Positions 58,063-64,000 of a DNA stretch of 64,000 nt are shown in pieces. The stretch is from NCBI GenBank assembly GCA_038502055.1, contig JAXRKN010000008.1, positions 82,750 through 146,749 on the forward strand. Direction: 5' to 3'. The stretch comes from Tanytarsus gracilentus (lineage: Eukaryota > Arthropoda > Insecta > Diptera > Chironomidae). Position 1 is the stretch's first letter. Each line of letters starts with the position of its first letter. The notes below the pieces were generated by a model that searched no databases, was not told the DNA's origin, and saw only the letters and a list, made by a program, of their open reading frames with translations. Both the position numbers and the translations under genes were made by a program.

Positions 58063-59882
58063 TTACTTTTTTGATCTACTTATATATTTATCTCTAATAT
58101 TCTCTATAGCCTCGCACCACTTTAAAGCTTCACCTTCGCTATCTTCCAGGTGATAAGATCGACCCGGCGTGATCACATCAAAAAGCTTAAAGTTCATGGG
58201 TTTGCATTTAAGTGTTGAGTCAAGTGGTATCTCTCCTTTTTTAATATTTGCATGTGCATCGATGTAAATTAAACGAGGCGTCGAGGTCAACAGGAACATT
58301 CTTTTGCGCCAAAAGAGTCCTTTACGTTTATTCACGAAGCCATATTTGATAATGTACTCATTTTCTTCGACATAATCGGACCATGGATGATTTTTCTGCT
58401 CATCTATTATTTTCTTCATTGTATTTGGATCTAAAAAGATTTAATTTTATTAAAGTGTCAATGAAATCTGAATAAAATCTCTCACCATAGGCTGTTGATG
58501 AGCTCGATGATAAATTAAGTTCTTGCTGCAAAATTCTTCTCAGTTGCCTCTCACCAAAACCCGTTTCAAGTGTGTCTGATATATGGAAGGTGCTGTTTGC
58601 TTGCAATTCGGGCGGTACAAACATTGGCGATCTCTGGCTAAATATCTCATCGAAATTTATAGAGTCAAAGAACGAATGACTTCGTATTGATGCATAGATT
58701 TGATGTTTCTCAATTTCACCTGCACCTATTCGATGATCGGGATGGAACTTGAGAAGTTTTTTAACTAAGTCTCTGCCCTGCTCATCGAAGCCTTCTGGAA
58801 AGGTGTACTCTATGTTCTTGATTTGTTGAAAAATGCGATATTCAGTCTCGCCGTCACTGCCAAAAGGCGGATATCCGCTCAGGAATTGAAAAATTATGCA
58901 GCCATAGGAAAATAGGTCGCTCGAGTATTGTGCAGGTATATTAATTAATATCTCAGGGCTGACATAGAGGCATGTGCCAACGAAACTTGCCTTTCGAGAG
59001 GGGAAAAATTAAAAAATAATTAGGACAAATGCAAAAATGTGATAGCATAATACTAGTATTAAGTGAAATTATCTAAAATAATTAGAAATAATCAATTAAT
59101 TAAAAATAATTAAAATAATTAGAGTATTAACTTATCACTAGTGATAAACTAATTTTAAACTTGCCTTCCGCACATGCTGCTGCCTCTCATCAAAGTCCTT
59201 ATTATTGCTATTTGTCTCTTTCTCTTCCTCCTCGAGCAGTTTTGCTGATCCGAAATCGGCCACCAGTAAGTGCATATTCTTGTCAAGTAAGCAATTCTGT
59301 GGTTTTAGGTCTCGATGAATAATTTGATTCCGATGGATTCCCTCGATGGCTGTTAAAAGTTCAGCCGCATAAAATTTTGCCATTTTTAAGTTCATGAATT
59401 TGATGTAAGCTGTCAAATCGCCATGATTGGCGTAGGTGAGCACGAAGAAGAGATGAGTGAGATTTTGGAAGCTAAAAACCAACCGAACAACCCCATGCGT
59501 GCTGTTAAGTTTTAGTAGCGCTGCCTTTTCTCTCGCAATATACTTTTGTTTCTTCATACGGGTGATAAAAAGCTTGTCACAGACTTTAACTGAAATCAAT
59601 TAATTTTTTAATAGATTACTTAATGCGAGTGAGTCAGTCAGGACATTCTGAGAATTCAAAATACCGAAAATGCTACTGGATCTTTATTAAGTTTTAACTT
59701 ACTTGCATATTCTTTTCCACTTTCAACCTCCTTAGCTAAGTACACGGTCGAAAAGCTTCCCTAGTCGAGGATATAATTAATAAAATCGTAAGACAATAAC
59801 AAAGTTAAGTTATTCTTACTTCTCCCAATACTTTTGCGAAAATAAAATCATTTTCCGTCTTCCTCATCGGCTTTGTATCCAT
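58063..59882 (-). CDS. Pdk1: 3-phosphoinositide-dependent protein kinase 1 (PDK1)
   Basis: Five exons: 59882-59820, 59760-59703, 59589-59165, 58990-58486 and 58430-58063, giving 472 residues. The kinase domain begins almost at once: VLGEGSFSTVYLAKE (Gly loop across exons 1-2), EYAIKV (Lys of the ATP site), HRDLKPQN and DFGSAK. The activation loop carries an acidic insert (LLEEEEKETNSNNKDFDE) and the site RKASFVGT. YVSPEIL and SYGCIIFQFLSGYPPF follow. A C-terminal PH domain (EYIIKYGFVNKRKGLFWRKR) binds phosphoinositides. PDK1 phosphorylates the activation loops of AKT, S6K and other AGC kinases. The N-terminus is short compared with fly and human. The intron at 58991-59164 uses a GC donor (AAG|GCAAGT). 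Confidence 0.92.
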
Positions 59883-60109
59883 CGTCGTGTTTAACTTTGA
59901 TATAAAATAGCTTTAGTTTGAACTTTTTATTATTTCATATTATTTTTATATTTTCAGTTTATTCAGTTAAGTCGCCATCACACAAAACTTTCTCATAATT
60001 TTCTGAGCAACACAAAAAAGTGAGCAAAAAAAATTGAAGATTTGAAAATTTTTTTTGATTAAATTTTAGAGAGAAATAAGGACGAAAGGAGTGGAAAAAG
60101 TAGCGGAAA
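59883..60109. promoter_or_regulatory. divergent promoter, PDK1 / mago
   Basis: 227 bp between two start codons pointing apart. AT-rich, no TATA box at a fitting position. Confidence 0.5.
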
Positions 60110-60621
60110 ATGTCGGCAGACACTCAAGACTTTTATCTGCGGTATTATATCGGCCACAAAGGCAAATTTGGACACGAATTTTTAGAATTTGAATTTCGCC
60201 CTGATGGAAAATTGAGGTTTGTAAACAAAAAGTAGCTTGATGCGAATCAATAATGGCATAAAATAATTTATATTTTAGATATGCGAACAATTCAAACTAC
60301 AAGAATGACACGATGATCAGAAAAGAAGCTTACGTTCATTCATCAGTTCTTCAGGAGCTCAAGCGTATCATTCAAGATTCGGAAATAATGGCCGAAGATG
60401 ACTCATTGTGGCCGCCAGCTGATCGTGTAGGACGTCAAGAGCTCGAAATCTTAATTGGCGATGAGCACATTTCATTTACCACATCAAAAATTGGATCACT
60501 CCTCGATGTCGATCAATCAAAAGATCCCGAAGGCTTAAGATTGTTCTACTATCTCGTTCAGGACTTGAAGTGCTTGGTGTTCTCGCTCATCGGATTGCAT
60601 TTTAAGATTAAGCCAATTTAA
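60110..60621 (+). CDS. mago: mago nashi, exon junction complex core protein
   Basis: Two exons, 60110-60216 and 60279-60621, give 149 residues, near the usual 147. The sequence is strongly conserved: FYLRYYIGHKGKFGHEFLEF, YANNSNYKNDTMIRKEAYVH, EDDSLWPPADRVGRQELEI and a C-terminal FSLIGLHFKIKPI. Mago pairs with Y14/tsunagi and locks eIF4A3 on spliced mRNA. It acts in nonsense decay and, in flies, in oskar mRNA localisation. Its 3' end faces that of TRAPPC4, with 74 bp between stops. Confidence 0.97.
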
Positions 60622-60695
60622 ATGATTTTAATAGCCTTTTTTTAATGTCATCTCAGCTGGATTTAACATAATATAATAAAGATTTTGATTTCCAC

Positions 60696-61349
60696 CTAAA
60701 TACTTGTCACGCCACCGGTCTTTTCGAACGTTTCTAGCAGTTGCTGAAGATTCTGATCGAAAAGTTCGCATCTCAGTGGCTGTTCGAGGGAATAAAATGG
60801 GTTTTTGAGTGCATAATCCGAGTAGAGCTCATAAATCTTCTTCAGGAGCATCTCCAAACCTGTCTGTATTGGCTCGGCCACCACCATAAACTTAACTCCC
60901 GTGAGTGTTTGAAAGCAATGCAATTTAAATGTGTCCGCTTCGAGCACCTCAATGCCCGACGACCTTGGTTCTGGTGAGAGTTGGCTAGCAATTGCGAAGA
61001 GTGGATAGAACATTGATGCCAAAAATATCTTTTCGTTGGTTGTCATTCGTGGTCGACAGAATCTGAGATTGACCGGATACGTTTCTGGATTTTCAAGCAG
61101 CTCTTTCACATCTTTTCCATCTTCGAGAGCACTTCCATTCACCTGAACTCCATTTACTGCCACCAAATGATGACCAACAAAAATTCCATCTCGTTGTCCA
61201 AAAGAAACTGTGATAAATTTCTTATCGAAATCTAATTTTAAATCTAGCGGAAAACTGAAGGTTTTTTCACTCTCTATTCGAGGAACGGAATGGTCGTGAT
61301 GAAAAATTAAGCCTCCCGATTTGCTGACGATGTAAACTCCGTAAATCAT
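60696..61349 (-). CDS. Trs23: TRAPPC4 / Trs23, TRAPP complex subunit
   Basis: Single exon, 217 residues, the usual length. It begins with the longin-like strand MIYGVYIVSKSGGLIFHHDH. A PDZ-like insert follows (GIFVGHHLVAVNGVQVNG), then the second half of the sybindin fold (KIFLASMFYPLFAIASQLSP, GIEVLEADTFKLHCFQTLTG, YALKNPFYSLEQPLRCELF). TRAPP complexes act as exchange factors for Rab1/Rab11 in ER-Golgi and Golgi traffic, and this subunit contributes to Rab contact. Confidence 0.95.
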   Translation of the reverse strand: MIYGVYIVSKSGGLIFHHDHSVPRIESEKTFSFPLDLKLDFDKKFITVSFGQRDGIFVGHHLVAVNGVQVNGSALEDGKDVKELLENPETYPVNLRFCRPRMTTNEKIFLASMFYPLFAIASQLSPEPRSSGIEVLEADTFKLHCFQTLTGVKFMVVAEPIQTGLEMLLKKIYELYSDYALKNPFYSLEQPLRCELFDQNLQQLLETFEKTGGVTSI

Positions 61350-61561
61350 TTTAAAAAATTAAATTTCTAAAAAGTACTTTTTTATTTTTCTCTTCAAAAC
61401 TGAGCAATACAATAAAGAGAAAACAAATTTTTGAATTTACAATGACAGTTACAAATTTTATTTTTCGAGTAGTCAAATCAAAAATATTTGGCAACGAGAT
61501 TTGAATTGATAATGCAAGGGAAATAATTCAATTTCATTTCTTTAATTTAACTATATTTGTT

Positions 61562-61577
61562 GGTCTTGAAAAAGACC
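61562..61577 (-). terminator. histone 3' stem-loop of the H3 variant
   Basis: GGTCTTTTTCAAGACC on the minus strand, 18 nt after the stop codon and followed by AACAAA. The variant gene therefore has replication-dependent 3' end processing signals. Confidence 0.9.
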
Positions 61578-61595
61578 GTTTTAATTAGGTTTGAT

Positions 61596-62018
61596 TTATG
61601 CTCGTTCTCCTCGGATACGGCGTGCAAGCTGGATGTCCTTTGGCATTATTGTAACACGTTTAGCATGAATTGCACAAAGATTAGTGTCCTCGAATAGCCC
61701 AACAAGATAAGCTTCGCTTGCCTCTTGAAGTGCTAGCACTGCAGTCGATTGAAATCTCAGGTCCTGCTTGAAATCTTGCGCAATCTCACGTACGAGTCGT
61801 TGAAATGGAAGTTTGCGAATGAGCAATTCAGTCGATTTTTGATAACGACGAATTTCACGCAATGCCACGGTTCCTGGACGATAACGATGAGCTTTCTTCA
61901 AACCTCCACCCACATAATGTGCAGATGGCACAGTTTTTCGCGCTCCTTTTACAGGTAAAACTTTTTTCGGCGCCTTTCCACCAGTTGATTTTCGTGCAGT
62001 TTGCTTAGTACGAGCCAT
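61596..62018 (-). CDS. divergent histone H3 variant with altered, longer tail
   Basis: 140 codons including Met, four more than normal H3. The open frame extends further upstream through the promoter, but the ATG at 62018 restores ARTKQTARKSTGGKAP. The tail then departs: KKVLPVKGARKTVPSAHYVG then GGLKKAHRYRPG, where canonical H3 has [28 protein letters not shown]. Lys 4, 9, 14, 18, 23 and 27 are kept. Ser28 becomes Thr, Arg17 becomes Lys, and the Lys36/37 pair is moved by four residues. The fold is nearly canonical, with FQSTAVLALQEASEAYL. It shares a bidirectional promoter with H2B and has a histone stem-loop, so it is probably expressed in S phase. It could be a germline or chromatin-specific variant; function is unknown. 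Confidence 0.92.
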   Translation of the reverse strand: MARTKQTARKSTGGKAPKKVLPVKGARKTVPSAHYVGGGLKKAHRYRPGTVALREIRRYQKSTELLIRKLPFQRLVREIAQDFKQDLRFQSTAVLALQEASEAYLVGLFEDTNLCAIHAKRVTIMPKDIQLARRIRGERA

Positions 62019-62242
62019 TTTGCTTTGATGTTTCCTCTTCGCTGTCTCAAACTTAAATGAGCTCTCTTCATCAAATCCACTCTCTTTTATAGCCAAAAAA
62101 TGAGAGAATTTTCGCGCCAAAATTTTTGCAATCTTATTTGCTCTCATTGGGGGTAAATTCGGCTATAAAAAGAGAAACATTTGAGATTTCCAGCTCAGTT
62201 GAAATTTAACAGCAGAAGAGTCAACATCTAGAAGAGAAAAAA
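62019..62242. promoter_or_regulatory. bidirectional promoter, H3 variant / H2B
   Basis: Its core is nearly the same as in the two H4/H2A promoters: TTTTATAG, then TTTTCGCGCCAAAA at 62109-62122, then the octamer-like TTTGCAATC, ATTGGGGG and CTATAAAAAG. The right-hand (H2B) leader has the shared GAGTCAACATCT. The left-hand (H3 variant) leader differs. Confidence 0.75.
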
Positions 62243-62650
62243 ATGGCAAGAGGAAAAGCAGTTGGAAAGTCGGGCACAAAAGTTGTGAAGTCGATTGCGA
62301 AAGTTAAGGAGACGATTGTGAAGGACGGTGGAGGCATTAAGGTGGACAAGAAGAAGCGAAAAGCCAAGCGCAAAGAATCTTACTCGATTTATATCTTCAA
62401 AGTTCTCAAGCAAGTTCATCCGGACACTGGAATTTCATCAAAGTCAATGAGCATTATGAACAGCTTTGTGAATGATATTTTTGAGCGTATCGGAAATGAG
62501 GCATCGAGACTTGCACACATCAGCAAACGATCCACAATCACAAGTCGCGAGATCCAGACAGCTATTCGACTCTTATTGCCAGGCGAACTGGCCAAACATG
62601 CGGTATCTGAGGGAACCAAGGCTGTGACTAAATATACATCGTCAAAATAA
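62243..62650 (+). CDS. His2B: histone H2B with extended N-terminal tail
   Basis: 135 residues against about 123 in Drosophila. The fold is typical: KESYSIYIFKVLKQVHPDTG, SMSIMNSFVNDIFERI, TITSREIQTAIRLLLPGELA and the end AVTKYTSSK with the ubiquitylated Lys. The N-tail is long and unusual (ARGKAVGKSGTKVVKSIAKV then KETIVKDGGGIKVDKKKRKA). It is the only H2B in the window and has a histone stem-loop 19 nt after its stop codon. Confidence 0.96.
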   Translation: MARGKAVGKSGTKVVKSIAKVKETIVKDGGGIKVDKKKRKAKRKESYSIYIFKVLKQVHPDTGISSKSMSIMNSFVNDIFERIGNEASRLAHISKRSTITSREIQTAIRLLLPGELAKHAVSEGTKAVTKYTSSK

Positions 62651-62669
62651 ACTGCAAACTCACTAAAAC

Positions 62670-62685
62670 GGTCTTTTTCAAGACC
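62670..62685 (+). terminator. histone 3' stem-loop of H2B
   Basis: GGTCTTTTTCAAGACC followed by AACAAAAC. Confidence 0.9.
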
Positions 62686-62929
62686 AACAAAACATAATTA
62701 AGTTAAAGATGAAAATTTTTAATACTGTAAAATTTAAAAATTATAAGCACGTGTTATTTCACTCGCATATATATTGAACATGTGCTTTGATTAGACACGA
62801 AAATTTGAGAACCAATCACGTGCTTTTAAAATTTTCGCTTGGCAAATATTAAAATAAAAATTCACATTCGACACGTTATTTAAATCTAAAGCAACTATAA
62901 ATTATTTTCTTTATTTAATTAAATTTGTT

Positions 62930-62945
62930 GGTCTTGAAAAAGACC
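62930..62945 (-). terminator. histone 3' stem-loop of H4 (second copy)
   Basis: GGTCTTTTTCAAGACC on minus, 23 nt after the H4 stop codon. Confidence 0.9.
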
Positions 62946-62968
62946 GTTTTTGATGAGCTGTTAATTAA

Positions 62969-63280
62969 TTATCCTCCAAATCCATATAAAGTTCTTCCTT
63001 GTCGCTTGAGAGCATAAACCACATCCATAGCCGTGACAGTTTTTCGTTTAGCATGTTCAGTGTAAGTGACGGCATCTCGAATTACATTTTCTAAGAAAAT
63101 TTTCAGCACACCTCGAGTTTCCTCGTAAATTAGTCCAGAAATTCTCTTAACTCCACCTCGTCTTGCCAATCGTCTAATTGCCGGCTTAGTTATGCCCTGA
63201 ATATTGTCGCGAAGAACTTTGCGATGTCTCTTAGCGCCTCCCTTTCCGAGTCCTTTTCCTCCTTTGCCTCGACCTGTCAT
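62969..63280 (-). CDS. His4: histone H4 (second copy)
   Basis: 103 codons, with the same protein as the copy at 49520-49831, including the VLKIFLEN change. Only scattered silent differences are seen. It shares a divergent promoter with the second H2A. Confidence 0.98.
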   Translation of the reverse strand: MTGRGKGGKGLGKGGAKRHRKVLRDNIQGITKPAIRRLARRGGVKRISGLIYEETRGVLKIFLENVIRDAVTYTEHAKRKTVTAMDVVYALKRQGRTLYGFGG

Positions 63281-63513
63281 TTTTCGCTTTTTTCTTTAGA
63301 TGTTGACTCTTCTGCGTTTAAAATTCAACTGAGCTCTCTTCATCAAATTCACTCTCTTTTATAGGCAAAAAATGAGAGAATTTTCGCGCCAAAATTTTTG
63401 CAATCTTATTTGCTCTCATTGGGGGTAAATTCGGCTATAAAAAGAGAAACATTTGAGATTTCCAGCTCAGTTGAAATTTAAACGTCGAGGAGTCAACATC
63501 TAGAAGAGAAAAA
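63281..63513. promoter_or_regulatory. bidirectional H4/H2A histone promoter (second copy)
   Basis: Same length (233 bp) and layout as the first copy, with TTTTCGCGCCAAAA at 63381-63394. The right half (TTCGGCTATAAAAAGAGAAA) matches the H2B promoter better than the first H4/H2A promoter (TTTGACTATAAAAGAGAAA), a sign of sequence exchange between neighbours. Confidence 0.75.
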
Positions 63514-63897
63514 ATGTCGAGCAAAGGAGGAAAAATTCGCAAGACTGCAGAGACACGATCGAAACGTGCTGGATTAACATTTCCAGTCGGTCGAATTCAT
63601 CGTCATTTGAAGAAGGGAAACTATGCTGATCGAGTTGGAGCTGGAGCGCCGGTTTATCTCGCTGCTGTCTTGGAATATTTGACTGCTGAAATTTTGGAAC
63701 TGGCGGGAAATGCAGCACGCGACAACAAGAAGACTCGAATTATTCCAAGACATCTTCAATTGGCTATTCGAAATGACGACGAATTGAATAAGATCTTGTT
63801 GAATGTCACAATTTCGCAAGGAGGTGTCTTGCCGAACATCCAAGCAGTTCTACTTCCAAAGAAGACTACGAAGAAACACATTGACGAAAAACATTAA
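63514..63897 (+). CDS. His2A: histone H2A (second copy)
   Basis: 127 residues, the same as copy 1 except Ile instead of Val at residue 8 (KGGKIRKT). The leader has AGG where copy 1 has an upstream ATG, and a TAG stop in that frame, which supports the shared downstream start. It has its own 3' stem-loop. Confidence 0.97.
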   Translation: MSSKGGKIRKTAETRSKRAGLTFPVGRIHRHLKKGNYADRVGAGAPVYLAAVLEYLTAEILELAGNAARDNKKTRIIPRHLQLAIRNDDELNKILLNVTISQGGVLPNIQAVLLPKKTTKKHIDEKH

Positions 63898-63915
63898 TCT
63901 AAACCTCGCTAAAAC

Positions 63916-63931
63916 GGTCTTTTTCAAGACC
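63916..63931 (+). terminator. histone 3' stem-loop of H2A (second copy)
   Basis: GGTCTTTTTCAAGACC, 18 nt after the stop codon and followed by AACAAA. Confidence 0.9.
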
Positions 63932-64000
63932 AACAAATCTATTTAATTAAAGAAAATTAAATTTTTATAAATAGGTTATAGATTCAAATAGCGTGTCATA

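Noticed and set aside
62019..62147. 43-residue N-terminal extension of the H3 variant
   Set aside because: It covers the shared promoter, including its E2F-like core and TATA box. The H3 tail starts with its own ATG at 62018.

Overview
The window looks like nuclear DNA of an insect, most probably a lower (nematoceran) dipteran such as a non-biting midge. The signs are an AT-rich composition, short GT-AG introns, arthropod-type proteins (hodor-like Cys-loop channels, quiver-type Ly6 protein, mago) and a CCDC56/COA3-mtTFB1 two-cistron arrangement known from Drosophila. The species cannot be fixed from the sequence alone. All gene models below were assembled by hand from reading frames and splice signals. 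Intron phases were checked to add up for every multi-exon model.

Region 1 (about 1-16.8 kb) is gene-poor. It is dominated by one minus-strand Ly6/quiver-type GPI-anchored protein gene, whose first exon lies 10.7 kb from the rest. The large intron carries two AT-rich inverted-repeat blocks. Upstream lie a short terminal-inverted-repeat element and a broken copy of a D-2-hydroxyacid dehydrogenase (glyoxylate/hydroxypyruvate reductase type).

Region 2 (16.8-26.5 kb) is a compact housekeeping block: mtTFB1 and COA3 (apparently bicistronic), a leucine-rich-repeat membrane protein, DAD1, a mitochondrial protein of uncertain family, mRpS7, TMEM186 and TBL3/UTP13. Several of these share short divergent promoters, and several mitochondrial genes sit together.

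Region 3 (28.3-53.3 kb) is the most unusual part. It holds six complete paralogous Cys-loop ligand-gated channel genes (A-E on plus, F on minus) of the insect hodor/pHCl-2 group. D and E are a very recent duplicate pair, and C, D and E share an almost identical transmembrane segment, which suggests gene conversion. A has a 10-nt microexon and two alternative first exons, and B has a very long intracellular loop. A hAT transposon relic, related miniature elements and a three-copy dispersed repeat lie in the gaps. A histone group (H4, H2A, H3) with histone 3' stem-loops sits between E and F.

Region 4 (53.9-64 kb) is another compact block: proteasome beta4, signal peptide peptidase, TMX2, PDK1, mago and TRAPPC4. 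A second histone group follows: a divergent H3 with a four-residue tail insertion, H2B, H4 and H2A. Three bidirectional histone promoters (H4/H2A twice, H3-variant/H2B once) share a nearly identical core with an E2F-like site. PDK1 contains a GC-AG intron flanked by 11-bp direct repeats and filled with the same AT repeat seen in the Ly6 intron.
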